A DNA stretch of 64,000 nt from Sapria himalayana (taxonomy: Eukaryota; Streptophyta; Magnoliopsida; Malpighiales; Rafflesiaceae), in assembly GCA_029783825.1 (NCBI GenBank), contig JAREIK010000343.1, positions 2,084,501 through 2,148,500 of the forward strand, read 5' to 3'. Below the pieces are notes generated by a model. The model did not search any database. It worked only from the letters and a program-made list of their open reading frames with translations, and was not told the DNA's origin. This document shows, piece after piece, positions 10,516 to 23,639 of this stretch. Each line of letters opens with the position of its first letter. Position 1 is the stretch's first letter. The position numbers and the translations under genes are program-made.

Positions 10516-11532
10516 AAAATATATGAGTCTATGAGATAAGGCCAAATAACAATGATAAAGTAGAGTGGCACCATATAAAGCTAATGGTCAAATGAAGTGG
10601 TCAAAAAATTGTTACCTTATCATTTATTTTTTAAGCTTGAGGTCAAACTCTAGAAAATTGTTATGACTATAAAATATATCCAAATTTTTATGCAACACGG
10701 TCATAATATTGTGAAGTCACAGTATTGTGCATGTCTTATTATTCTTCATAAAGGGCCACACCATTGAGAAAGGTCATGAAATTATGAATGAACTCTCATA
10801 TTATTATATGGTCATGATATAATGATTGTTGTGTCAGTGACATTGGTTTTTCTTGATTATTATATGATAATTGCACTAAGTAGTCATGATATTGAGAATA
10901 TATCTTGTGTATCATGTTACTATAAATCATGTCATTGTCGTGGCACAATGATTGTGCAATGTTGGGAATTAGTTTAAGTATAAAAGTTATGGCTTTGTCT
11001 TTTTTTAGGATAAGAGTCTCGACTATGGAAAATAACTATACTAGAGTAATGTTCTGTATAATATTTCATGTCCCAAAAGTCATGAAACTAAATAATTATC
11101 ATAACTTTGTATTGGGTGGTTTTTTCTCTATAATTTTATATAGCTCAAAAGTCATGAATGTTTAAAAAAGTAATGACTCTAACTTAAGACTATTGAGTTA
11201 TATTAAAGATACAGTCATGATACTAGGACATATCAATAACTTTTAATATTATTGAGGTACTTAGTTAATATGATAAAAAATTAATTTATTATACCCCTTT
11301 ACATTTTACAAGACTAAATGATATCGCAACTAAAAAAATTATTATATTGTGGAATGATTATGCTAATGTGTTGGTAGAGACATAGAGTCATGAAATATAA
11401 AGATTACTACAACAAATAAGATAGAGTTTTGACCAATAATAAATACTAAAACAATACAAGATTTTTTACTTTATGCCTCATCCAAAACCCCCCAAAAACA
11501 TATCAATTTAAAGACTATTCATCATAAAACAT

Positions 11533-12050
11533 GTTGGGCAATCGTGCTTCCACGGGTAGTGAGATTAAGAACAGAAAACAACAGAAAACATAGAAACAAG
11601 CAATATATATATATCCCAATCCACAAGCATCCACGACAGAATCAAAACGAGAAATCAACACAGAAATAACGTGGTTCGCTAGTCGCTCAGTACGACTAGC
11701 TACCTCCACCAAAAAATACTTATGCGTTACAGATTAAAACCAAGAAATAACATCTTACAATATGCAGCACGGAACAGTCGCGAAATCATGCAGAGAGAGG
11801 GATAAGAGAAGATGAACAGTTCAACCGGGTCAAAAAACAACCGCCTGAAAAATAAATACAAATCATTTTATACAAAAAATAAACAGCCAGTTCATTTAAC
11901 CGAAGCGAGTCGGATCATGGACCGGGCCTGGCTCTGCTCCAAAAATTTCGGCCCTTTGCTGCATCCCCAGGCTTTTAATATTTCCTTTCCTGCACTTACA
12001 TGAAAATATTAAAACAGATTATTAAGTAAAAACAAATTACATATACAGCA
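11533..12050 (-). mobile_element. Solo LTR of a Ty1/copia-like element, present only in copy 1
   Basis: The 518 bp starts TGTTGGGCAATCG and ends ATACAGCA on the + strand, flanked by perfect 5-bp duplications AAACA (11,528-11,532 and 12,051-12,055). Copy 2 lacks it and keeps an almost clean empty site near 52,824. Read on the - strand it ends CGATTGCCCAACA and contains GAACCACGTTATTTCTGTG, which resembles the R/U5 of many plant copia LTRs; TATAAAA near 11,870 would be its TATA box. No internal region remains, so it is a product of LTR-LTR recombination. Confidence 0.88.
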
Positions 12051-12055
12051 AAACA

Positions 12056-15000
12056 CCAAAACTTTAAAATCATGAAATTAATCCATAATTATTATGTTTT
12101 TATGCATGCATATCATCACAAATAAAATAAATAAGAATTATGACAGTTTGACCACTAAATAATTATATTGAAACTTAAAATGATGTCGAACTACAAACTA
12201 CAGCTAATGAGTCAACTCGATCAAGTACTATAACTTTTATTAGGCATTGAGCAATATGTGATTCACATTATTTGAGCTAACCATACAATTAACTATTAAG
12301 AGAGAAGATATAAAAAGAATTGCTTTTTTGCTTTATTTTTAATTGTACAGGGTTGAATGGTATTGCGATATATAAAGAGGGTAACCTTTCTTCAAGAGTC
12401 TTGAATATCTTTCGAGAGATAGGGATGCTCAGAAAAGCAAGAAAAATCTATTCAATCAAAACATATTATTTTCTCATAACATAAATTAGAATGTCTTTTC
12501 AAAACTATATTAATGTAAGTTAGGACTAGTTCAATTATTTTTCAACATTTGAGTAAACTCACCAGCTACATTTGAGTTAGTAATAACTATGTCATCACTA
12601 AGCATTGCATAATGTATAAATGGCTAGTTATGAGCTGAGGAAATGAATGCATACAATTATTGTGTTTCAAGTGAAACCCAATTCTAAGTTTGAGGTCATT
12701 TTAAAGTTAATTTATGGATCCATGGATATTCTTTTTTATTTTAACAAGGTTAAGTTATTAACTTTGTTAAGGATTTTTAGTTGTCCTTTTTAATTTCAAT
12801 TCGTCTTGCTCTAGGTTTTGAATGCTATAAATTTGCGGCATTGGCTTTTCTTAATGTGCATGGTTATTAAAAAAAATTTAAGATAGTTTGTTCTCCTAAA
12901 TTCTTATTTTTTTGATATTCTTTTAGAATCAACTAATTAAATTTGAGAATTCTTCTTCATAGTTTTTGTATGTTTTGATCAATATAACTATTTAAGTGAA
13001 TTTGCCTTCTATCCTTGATTCTTCTATATCATGAAAAGTGAATTCAGTCACCAACCATACAAAGAGATCAATGAGCATTAATTTTTCAATGGTTGACCAA
13101 CCACAATACCCACAAGGGAAGGTCTCCTCACCATAGAAGAATCAACCAAAAATTATTGAGGCACAAGGTCCATTTAACAGCATATGAAGCCTATGTTGGA
13201 CCAATGTAAATGATCACCAAAGGCCATCAACCCATCATTGATTAAAGGTCAAATGATAAAAAAATTATCAGCCTATTAAATGAAAAAGGAAAAAACATAC
13301 ATTGAGGTAAGTAGTGTAACATCTCCAAACCTCAATATTAAGGTGATGAGTCTTTGTTTAAAAAAATGATCAATGCAAAAATTCCTACTCTTACTAGTTC
13401 CTTTAACCACTTTCACCAATCTACCAGGCCATATATTGGTATACGCCTTAGCCTTGCTCTATAAATTGAGTTTGAGGCTTCTCTTGTCAATCTATAAATC
13501 TTAAAAGTCAAGCCTATGCAGTATACACCTTAGCCATGTTCTATAAACTATGTTTGAGGCATCTCTTGGCAATCTCTAAGTCTTCAAGACAAGCCTATGA
13601 GGATAATGCCCTAGCCTGATGAAATTTTCCAATTTATTAGGTGCTATTAGGAGCTGTTCGTGGTAGTAAAATGAAAGATACTTTACATGAAGATGGGTGA
13701 AAATATTTTCTATACTTTTGTTCCAACTCATGCAAAAGAAACTTTTTCCAATATTTTGTATTATTTCACCACAATTGAAGTAAAATTTAATATTTTTCTA
13801 AGTAACCTTGAAACCCAAGAGAAAAGAATCAAGGGAAATTACTATTTTTTAACCACACAAAAAAGGTAAACTTAGATCTTGTTTATAAAATAGAGGAAGC
13901 TAAAGAATTGCAAAAAGTAGTTTCAAATAGGCCATTATGTGTTTGTATAGCCCATTTCTAGCATAGCTTAAGATGGGTACCATACCGTGGCTGGCATGAC
14001 ATGTCTTCCAAACTTTAAGGCCCAGTATGGCCAATTAAGTTCACAGTAATGGCGAGTCATGTTGGACCATGTTGGGTCATGTTAGGTCATGTCGGGTTGT
14101 GCAGAGTCATGCCAAGTCATGTTAGTTTCTGCTAGATAATGTCAATTGTTTTTGGGCAGAAATCCCACAAAAATATTTTGAAATTTTAACTTTTTATTTT
14201 ATTATCTATTTAAATTATTACATTTAAATGAATTACAATGAAATAAATATATAAAAAAAATGACTTACATCTCAAATAAAAAATAAAAGTGTTTAATAGA
14301 AAAAAATATATAACATTACATAATCAAAAGTAGAATATAAAACATATGATGAATCACAACTCATAAGGCCATAAGTTAGAAATGACATAACTGACAAAAA
14401 TTTAAAAACAATATAATATGATATCATATGAAAAAAATATTCAAAAATTATATGAGTCATTAATCAATGTTTATATTATGACAGTGCAGGTGTATATTTA
14501 AACCATCATTATCATATATATGCCTAAAGATATTACTAGTGGTGACTTCAATATCCTGGATCTCTATATCCCATGAATCTTCATCAACTATCATCTCTTG
14601 TGTATTATTGTATATGTCTATCATCGAATTTTCTCAATACTTCATGCATTAAAATGCCTTTAGAAAATATTGTGGTAGTCTTAATCTCCTAACTGAAATA
14701 AAATTGGTTGCCACAAAAAAAAACTTAACTCATAGGCTATGCTAGATACAATAGGGATTAGTATATCACATGTCATCTAAGATAGCATAGGATAGGAGAA
14801 TTCATATAACTTGGATATTTTACTTTGGCTGCCATCAAAGCAAAATATCCAAATTCTTATTATCATTATGTGATAGGATAGGGTAGTAATTGGTATTTTA
14901 ATTAGTATCAAGATAACCGACTCCTATTCGATAAATCAAACCATCATTTGCCTCTAGTTAACTGAATGGAGAAGTTATCATTTATAAATATGATGTCCAT

Positions 15001-16699
15001 ATTCATACTCAGAGTATGACTACAACTTATATACCTAGTGTCATAAAATGTATAAAAGTTAGTTAATTTTGTGTGAATAAATCTTTGAGGTTGATGTTCA
15101 TAGTTTATGCATTTGGATATGTATGTCAAAATATTTTATAATCCATTCTTCTTAATCCTATAATTTATACAAGTAGCTAAGTAATATAGAGTTGGAATGG
15201 AAGACTAGTATTTGAAATACTCAGTCTCAATCTCAATAGTCATGATACTAAATATAGGTCACTCTATATTTGTTAAACATACTATTAATATAGCATATGT
15301 ACCTAAGTGCAATACAGGTGGTGAGAATATTCAAGACAAACTCATGATAATCATGTCATTATAATTCATCAGAAATTTTTTAAAAGAAATTCCTACAAAA
15401 TAGTTAGAATTATTAATAAAAAACTTGTCATTCTACTATTGATATTGTCAAATATCACATGTTGCTAGGAGTACATAACTTCAATATGTGGTAGCTATAA
15501 TTTCAATAGTGTCTCACATCAATTAAAATTTTTTTTGGCATACTAACATATAGAGACTGCTAAACTCATATCGTCTACTAAACATTATAAGATATTTTAG
15601 TGAATTGCTTATATTTTCTAATACAATTGATATAACTTTTATTCCCACCTATATTATTAGGTTAATTATGTGGCATGTACATCTAATGTGAAAAATATCA
15701 CCTAATAGTATTTCTCTAATGATTCTAATAAACATACTAATAGTCACTCCATTATTTGAAGTATTATTGAACGTAATATTATATATTTTACATTAAATAT
15801 AATATTCCTTAAAGCTACTCATCATACACTAAAATATGATTAAGTCATCATGAAGATGAAACATCTGATGAAATCCTAAAATTTTTTATTAAGTTTCTTT
15901 TTTGAATCTATATAATGGGTAGTGATGCAGCATTATGATTATTCCTAATATCAGATATCCCAGACACTACTCCATTATATTTCCAAAAATCATTTATTGC
16001 TATTTGTTAATCTAACTTATAATATTTTATTATATTATTACAATTTGTAGACATAGGAATCCGATGGTAAGCAGATTAAAAGTAGGTTTGCTTAATACTG
16101 ACTGCCCTATAATCCTACAAAAATATTTATGATCATAATCAGTTTGGTCATGCTTCATCTCTCATACATTTTGCATAACATGAGGGAGGTCAAAAAAACT
16201 AAACTTGATCAAACTTGAAAGACACTACTACTTAGTTGGGTTTGCTTGCGATCTAATACACCATATTTTTTGCTGCATTAATCAACATACCTCTTAAGGT
16301 GGAAAGTATCACATGCACTCTTGTATATATATATATCCTTTGATACTACATACATTGTGTCAATTCTTCTTTGAGACCCCTAACATATTTAATTTTTATC
16401 ATTTTAAAGTGAGTTTATACTTGCAATGTTTGCCTAGTTTTTTTAGGTGGCAAATATGTTTGGGTCAAGGCCATACAGAAGACCTAGTTTTGGCATTGAA
16501 CCTTTTGCTAGGATTATTATTATTATATATATGTACATCACATTTATCAACTCTAATTTATGAATATATGTAATAAGTTGCAATTGTAGATTTTAATATA
16601 CGTTAGAGATGATAAAAAAAAAGTTGTTATATAACAAAGTAGTTGTGGTTATGGTAAACTTTTTTTATTTGTTTATAAGTTTGTTATTAGATTGATATA
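12056..16699. other. Non-coding part of duplication copy 1
   Basis: Moderately AT-rich with no supportable gene. Two imperfect tandem units of about 95 bp lie at about 13,438-13,620 (CCTTAGCC-TG-TCTATAAA...GCCTATG). A GGTCATGT word cluster at about 13,960-14,130 (GGCATGACATG, GGGTCATGTTAGGTCATG) looks like the interior of another word-array transposon. A (TA)6.5 run is at 16,324-16,336. All are duplicated in copy 2. Confidence 0.55.
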
Positions 16700-18275
16700 T
16701 AAATTACAAAAATTTTAAAAGAAAATGGCAAGTAGTAAATTTAATGAGGCTCACATATGCATATGGTAGGAAGGAAGTGATAACCTTTTTGATTATTCTG
16801 CGCATGAGACAAACTAATATGTTAAAACTTTACATTTAGGTATGTTAATCTTAATGAGTATAATGCTCATGAAGCTGAAATCAAGAATAATGTTACATGC
16901 CAATTAATTGTACATGTATTAAAAGAACTTGTTTTCAATTGAGGTGAATCTTTTATAGAACATCTCATAGGAGTTTCACTTTTCGTATGAGAGTTACATT
17001 ATTATCATGGAGGATGGTGAGAGATAATCCATAGGACATGCAAGTATATTGTGACTCATAAGGTAGTGACAGTCATTTGAGTTGCTTTCACTCTATTATT
17101 CTTAGATGTGAAACTTGAGGGACATATATATTAATTATGTGATTATGATACTTACGAAGCTAAAAGTGTAATACTTATATATCAAATTAATTATTTCTCT
17201 TTATGATATTTGAGGCTAGAGAATAAGAATTTAAATATGAAATAACCATCCAAGATATTTAATGAGTTGCATAAAAGGTATGAGCTTGTGAATAACTCTC
17301 AGGTAGAAATAAATTATTGTCTAGTTGATAAAGTATCGAGATGATAACAATGAGGAGATCATTATTGATATGGGCATAAATATGATAATCACCTTGTATG
17401 TGATTAAGACAAATGATCATTGTAAAATAACCCAACCTTTATTATGTATCTAGACCTCATATAATTCAAATTATCTGAACATGTATCACATAAATTAATT
17501 TGGTAGCCAGGATCTAAGAGTTATGCCAAAATTAATAATTATCTTCTTTACTAAATTATATGTTCATACTATTGGTTGACTGAACTAATAATACTATATC
17601 TTATGAGATCAAAATCTAGATAAAGTCATATTTATTATTTGTACGAGCCATTACCTTGTAGATCTTTGTTGATGAGATTTCCTTGCCAATAAGTTTTTTA
17701 GATAATATCTACCAAATAAAATAAGACAACATTTCAAAGTTACAATACATGTTAACTTTCAATGAACCATACTTGTTATCACTAGACAAGTCTCTCTTGG
17801 CATGCACGAGAGGAACGAGGACTTTGACTCTTAATGAAATATCTATTATGTGTGGCCGAACTTATGTCCTGGATTATAGTTATCTAACTTAAAAAACTTC
17901 TATTACCTCATCCGTCATCTACTACAATCAAGGGGACCTATTTTTTATAACATACAACCATTGGCCTACTTTATATTTCTCAAGCATCTATGATTGCTTA
18001 TTTACTCACTTGGTAACCTATTGCCAATAGAGACTCATAATGAAGTTAGTAGTTACTAGTTGATCCAAAACTCAAAAAGTAAGTATAACATCCATTGCTA
18101 TGATAGAAAAAGAGTAAAAACTCGGGGAGGCATCTATTTGACTTTCCCATGACCACTACCACACATATGAGATTCTCTCATTTAAAATTTTTGAATAATC
18201 TTGAATAGGGAGTCTCAACCAAGAATGGGCATAGGTCCAGCCCTATTCATTTCATTATTCCAATAAGAACAAAAC
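16700..18275 (+). mobile_element. LTR-like block B, copy 1
   Basis: Related copies lie at 23,640-25,062 (+), 57,508-59,085 (+, the duplicate), 41,160-42,700 (-) and, more diverged, about 45,300-46,400 (-). Shared landmarks in order are GGCTCAC(A/T)CATATG, GTACATGT-TTAAA, ATAGAA(C/T)ATCTC, GGAGTTTCAC, TTATTATGTATCTA, GATCTAAGAGTTATGCCAAA, CTTGTTATCACTAG, GGGGACTTATTTT and TGTTCCAAT. In the - strand copy the block lies just 3' of a gypsy Gag-protease remnant, which suggests it is an LTR or 3' untranslated region of that family. Exact ends are not defined. Confidence 0.6.
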
Positions 18276-20440
18276 AAATTCGATAACTAAATCTTAGTGA
18301 TAAGAATTCAACTATACTGGGTAGACCGAAAGAGTTGCTATCTAGTCCATTAAAGAGTAGACGTTGATAGTCCACTCGGATTGGTCTACTCTAATCCAAA
18401 CATCGTGAAGGGTTTTGAAGCAAGCTTCTTAATTTATGCATGAATGAAAAATTGTCTTGAGGATCTAACATGCCTTAGTCATACAAGCATGTCACTTGAC
18501 ATTAAAAATCTTCTCAAAAATACATGTTGGAGGGACAAAGGTCCTAATAGAGTTCCAAGAGGAAAAGTCATTGTTCGACTTATTCACCCTGGACTCAATA
18601 CAAAGGAAATCTTATAAACAATAGAAAGAAAAGCATTTATGAAGACGTAGTTCATAATGTATTGTGTAACCAGTAGGAGCATCATGAATTTGTTCATCAA
18701 TAACTAACAATGAAACCACGTCTATGCAATGTATTTTTTTACTTTCACTTCATGAGTCAGAGAAGGAATGGGTCTAAGGTTCTTCTTCTCTAGTCCTACA
18801 TCAATTGGTTGAAAAGAGGAACTCACATACTTTTGAGTTATCTTGGCATAACTTGGAACAAATGGACTTGACTTTTACTTTGAACTCACATATTTGTCCA
18901 TAGACAAAAAGACAAAATATGCGCACTACAGAATATTGTTGTGGTATATGTTTGTGTGTTTCTCGCATGACATAGAGTATAGTATATGTTTGTGCGTATC
19001 TCGCATGACATTATTGTTATAGTTTGCAATAAAAATTTATTCTATCAAAATATATTCCCAAATTTACTCCTAATTTATCCGAAATTTATAATTTTGATTT
19101 TTGTGAATCATCATAGAAATTAATGAAACCATAACATAGTTTACAATCCATGTAATTTGTGTATTTGTATATTTGTAATGTTGATGAGGTGGGCACAAAT
19201 TGGTGAAGGAGAGGAGAGTGACTATCAGGTTTCAACTGGGGTTTGTTTTTTTGAACTAACTTGGGAGATGAGAGATTGGAAATGAGAGAGGGGAGTTAAA
19301 GAAAATTGAGCATGCACAAAAATTATTTTGGATATAGGGGGAGGCGAGTAGAATTGGGTTAGGGTTCTGATTTAGAACTCGTGCCAGCTTATTTGGAGGT
19401 TTTAATTGTGAGGTTGATAAGGTGGAGATGAATTGATAAAAATTTGAAGTGCACTAAAAATCAACAAAGTTTTGTTTTGTGTATGAACTTAAAAAATGTA
19501 AAAGTTGATTGCTTAATTTGTAATTTTTTTTTAATTTTACTTTATGAAGACCTAATTTTCTCAATATGTTTTTGATGGATTAGTGCGTTGTGATGGTTTT
19601 TGTGTAATTTGATTCGAAGAGACATATTTTAAAGATTAATTGATGACAAAGTGAAGTGATTGACATAATTGTATTAAATCGAAGTGGTGGATGAACATGA
19701 TAAAATCATTAATTAATAAGAAAAAGAAAAAAACTTTTAGAATTGGAATTCACTAGCACAATTGATTTATGAATATAAGGATTGTAGATTGTAAGTTGTC
19801 AAGCTTCAGTCAAAGCTTAATTGTCGCTTAAGGTGATTTTAAAATTAATGTTTGAAGATATTGAATTAGTTTTTTAAGATAAACATCACAAAACTATAAG
19901 TCTACACTACAACCTAATTTATCTTAAATCATTTTCAAATAATGTATTGAATCACAATGTAACAAATTTAAACAGTCTAGTTTGATTTATTTATTATCGT
20001 CACTAAGAAATTTTTAAGATAAGCATCCTCAAAATAAAAAAAATTAATTTATTGAGCCTAGCTACTTTTTTATTGTATGTGATATTCCCCAATTTGATAT
20101 GGTATATCTCAAAAATTATTTTTTTTTTCAAAAATAAAATGAAATGTAGCAGCCAACAAAATCTAACTATCATACAAAAAAATTCGTAACCATACATTTT
20201 GTTATCGATTGATAGATTTTCTATATTCATTCTCTCAATATTTTTTTTTTTACTTTAACAAGGAAAATAGATTGTAATTTTTCATGGTTATAAATAAAGA
20301 ACAAATTTAGGAAGTCATGTTGTTCTAATAATCATTTGAGTCATAATTATTTATATTCAACTTAATTGACATGCTTAGAGTACCAAATTATAATAAGGAA
20401 AATTATATATTGTGTATCCTCTATAAAATATATAAACATG
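18276..20440. other. Non-coding part of duplication copy 1
   Basis: No coding motif was found. A 9-bp perfect inverted pair AGAGTAGAC/GTCTACTCT sits near 18,353-18,391. The stretch carries over to copy 2 at about 59,085-61,250 with few changes. Confidence 0.5.
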
Positions 20441-20441
20441 A

Positions 20442-20532
<91 letters not shown>

Positions 20533-20540
20533 CATATTAA

Positions 20541-20598
<58 letters not shown>
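20441..20598. repeat. Compound microsatellite (TA)n(TG)33...(TAAA)8(TA)n, copy 1
   Basis: A TA run, then (TG)33 at 20,463-20,528, a short spacer, (TAAA)8, then TA again. The same locus in copy 2 (61,253-61,394) reads (TG)36 and (TAAA)3. The poly-Cys/Val and poly-His/Thr frames across it are artefacts of the repeat. Confidence 0.95.
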
Positions 20599-21387
20599 AG
20601 CATTGAGTTGATATAGGCAAGCATAATTTGATGGAGTGTTTTTTTTTTTTTAAAGTACACCCATCAATTATACAAATATCCCTATTTACTTATAGCCTAT
20701 AAATTTAACATTAATATTTGAGAATTTAAGTTAAAATGTTTTAATTCCACAATTAGTATACTTAAATATATATATATAACTTGAACTTTATGTTTTTTTA
20801 ATATGACTATAAAAGATGAAAAGGAATAATAAATGAATTTTTTATTGATTGTTTATTGCAATAATCGATGAGTGTTTGGCTCCTTCAAATAGGGTTCTCA
20901 TTGAATTAACATATCTATAAAATGGGAAATCTTATGTCCCATACATATAACTTACAATATAGTATGTTTTTAGTTTTTATATCTAAATTATTTATCATGC
21001 TTTCTGTTTTCCACTTTCTTCTAATGTTTTAATTGCATTTTGCTACCAAATGTTATTTCGAGTGTGAAATGTTGTCTTTTTTGATTAAATACCAGCTTGA
21101 TGCTTACAATTCTACTTAGAATGTTGTTGATCGCAACATGTATATTGTCTAAACGATACATGCTACTTCGTCTATTCATAGTTTACTTGTGCCACATTCA
21201 GATCGTTCAATTGTCTTGAAAAAAATATTCTCATTAATAGCAAAAGTTAAGAGTGTTCTAATGCCGCAATAGACAAGGTGGTGGAATTCTAGTGGTTTCA
21301 GAATAGTGCTACTTTGTGATATGCCATAATTTTTAAAGCTCATTCAAATTAGAGTATCTCATAAACATTGTATTTTGTTTGTGAGGA
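20599..21387. other. Non-coding part of duplication copy 1
   Basis: AT-rich; no gene or transposon end supported between the compound microsatellite and the truncated MULE-like element. Confidence 0.5.
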
Positions 21388-21607
21388 GCTATGTTGCACG
21401 GACACGGATACGGACACGGAGATACGACACGGCAGGATACGGGGACACGGCAAATTCTAAAAAACTAGGATACGGATACGACTAGGATACGTCATGATAA
21501 AAAAAATAAAATTAAAAAAAAATTATTAATTATAAATATTAGGTATTTTAAAATAATTTAAAATATTGTATTTTAAAATAATTTTAAATTCTGTATTTTA
21601 AAATAAT
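21388..21607. mobile_element. 5' part of a MULE-like element, truncated (copy 1)
   Basis: Starts TATGTTGCACGGACACGG after the flank GTGAGGAGC and runs through ACACGGATACGG words. It matches the intact element at 62,182-62,890 until about 21,607, where the two copies part. The 3' end and the second target duplication are missing here. Confidence 0.8.
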
Positions 21608-23639
21608 ATAAAAAAAATTTGTCTTTTTTGATTATTATGTGGTATTTGCACTATGAAATATTTGTGATACTGAGAATTTATTTTCTGTGTATCATGTGGT
21701 CATGGTACTAGAAAAAGAACATAAAAATTATCCTGTCTCAAGTGTCTGCATAATTGTGATTAGTTGACACTAGTCACCACTTCTCTTATAAATCATTCAT
21801 TGTTGTGGTACAAAGATAGTGCAATGTTGACTTAGAAGAGTGGATGGTGTGTACCATTTCAAACAAACTATAATTACCACCAGGTCCAATTACAAGAAGC
21901 AGGTTGAAACAACTTTAAGGTAATTTTAATTCGTTTTGCCAATCATACTTAACAAATTATGACTTAGAAGATTGGACTGATGTGCTAGGGAAAGAGGTTC
22001 TGTGCATTCTTATATTGCATGAGGTGATCTGGAGAAGGAAAGTCAATCATGTATGGTGAGCATGAAATTCGAGGAAATTATGAAAAATCATTATATGGAT
22101 GTGTTCAAGAGAACAAATTATACAATATCTCTAGATTAAATAATCTCAGCTCTCCCATGAAGAAGGCCGTAGAGTAAGATCTTGTCCACACCCCTATAGC
22201 ACACTTGATGGATCTAATTACAACTACCAACAACTTGACGCGTCTGGAGGAAGAAGAGTATGGAGGCTGGCATGTCAACGTTCTGAAACATTGCTGACAA
22301 CCTAGAAAGAAAAATTACTGAAATCAAACACATTTTTTTTAAATCTTTTGTTTGGTATTTTTGTTGGACTTTTGGGGATTATATTTGCATATTTAAATCC
22401 CTTTTTAAAATATGCAAACTTGTTCTAGAGATTTTGTGCAAACATTTTTTTTATTGAAATCCATGAGATATTGAGAATGATTACTTGGTTCTTGGCTAGG
22501 ATTGTGTTTTCTAGTCTTAGACAAATCAAAATCGGGTCGATTGTAGCATCGGATCGCACGGTTCGTAGCTTCCTCCAATTATTGCAGGTATATTGGATAG
22601 CTTATGTTCATTTCTTTCTTGCATTGTTGTGGTGCTTATGGGTAATTAGAGTCTGAATCTAAATGTTTCGTGCCCGAATTTGCTAGTTTTTGAAAAAAAC
22701 TTGCCTTATACATGTTATCTTCAATTCTTTATTTCATTGTAATTTATTTTCTTTCACTACTTACATCACAAAGTTATGGCCATTCATAGTAATATGATTA
22801 TTTGATGTACAAAAGAGACTTCTTCATGTCATGACCATTCTCAGTGCCATGACCATATTATGAACTTTAGAGGTCATTCCTAATATTATAACTATTCCTA
22901 GCACCAAGACTATATGATGAATGATAAAAACCAACACCAAAGTCACTGTTATTCCCAATGCTACAACTTTATATTACATAGACAATAGGCCCAAGTCGTT
23001 GATACTTTGTAATACAATGACTTAGTATTAAAAGAAAATTAGGGTACATTCAAAAGTTATGGTCACATTTGAGAGTGGTGACATAGTGTTCAAGAGATTA
23101 AAATTAAAGTCACAATATCATCCTAAAGCTAAAGCTTTCTACTTAAAGAAATGAAGAAATATCAAAGTATAAAAAAGAAAAGAGAAATTAAAAAATTATT
23201 TTTCTTCTCCACATACTAAGACAAAGTCATAATAGAAAATAAATATATGGGTGATTATCACTCTCAAAAAATCCACAAGTAAGCAAAGAATACAAGACAT
23301 AAGTAACCCAAGAATTGGAATGCATGACTCTTAAATCCTCCTCTCTATGTTAGATTTGAGAAAATAATCAAAATAGCAAGTGATTAGGATTTGTATCCTA
23401 GATTTGCATGAGAGCTATCATTAAGAATTCAAGTTTTACAAGACTACTTTTATATCTCATGAATGTCTACTTAATATTAGGCTAGATTGAGATCTTGAAT
23501 TTGTGTAATTGTTCTTGTGTGATATATAGATGATTTTAAAATCATAGATGTGTTTTATTTATGTTGTAAAATAGAAATTAATGGAAATAGTTGTTAAATA
23601 GAACTCGAATTAAGGATTTGATTACTGGTGGGTTTATGT
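21608..23639 (+). mobile_element. LTR-like block A, second locus
   Basis: From 21,618 the sequence resembles 10,600-10,960 and 52,060-52,260 (TTGATTATTAT-TG-TA-TTGCACTA, TTGTGTATCATG, TGCATA-TTGTGATTAGTTG, ATAAATCAT-CATTG). It keeps the segment that copy 1 lost as a 91-bp deletion. Further on it has many (A/G)TCATGACCAT words (22,780-23,000). A 61-codon frame at 22,471-22,656 has no known domain. Relatedness is clear at the left and fades to the right. Confidence 0.5.

Larger units (their letters stand above)
10516..21607. repeat. Large direct duplication, copy 1
   Basis: Collinear with 51,725-about 62,404 in the same orientation, starting at AAAATATATGAGTC in both. Identity is about 97-98% by eye, from near-perfect runs of over 150 bp to stretches of about 93%. 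Copy 1 differs by a 518-bp solo LTR, a 91-bp deletion, shorter or longer microsatellites and a break inside a MULE-like element at about 21,607. It contains no recognisable gene. Short frames that are kept in both copies (10,929-11,165 + and 14,944-15,129 -) show no conservation beyond that of the flanking non-coding DNA. Confidence 0.92.

Noticed and set aside
10929..11165. 78-codon frame conserved at 52,229-52,465
   Set aside because: Five residue changes and no excess of silent changes; it is kept only because the whole block is duplicated, and no domain is seen.
14944..15129. 61-codon - strand frame conserved at 55,725-55,910, and 75-codon frame at 20,003-20,230 conserved at 60,816-61,043
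   Set aside because: Conservation equals that of the flanking non-coding DNA; no domain, no start context, no partner exons.
14500..16250. Possible hAT transposase on the - strand (acidic tail, BED-like fragments)
   Set aside because: No zinc-finger or dimerisation motif could be lined up; resemblance was too weak.
20366..20660. Long Cys/Val, His/Thr and Ile/Tyr frames (also at 30,838-31,047, 47,617-47,838, 48,145-48,452 and 61,179-61,419)
   Set aside because: These are translations of TG/CA/TA microsatellites and vary in length between duplicate copies.
22471..22656. 61-codon frame MRMITWFLARIVFSS as a gene
   Set aside because: Hydrophobic and AT-driven, inside LTR-like sequence, with no recognisable family.
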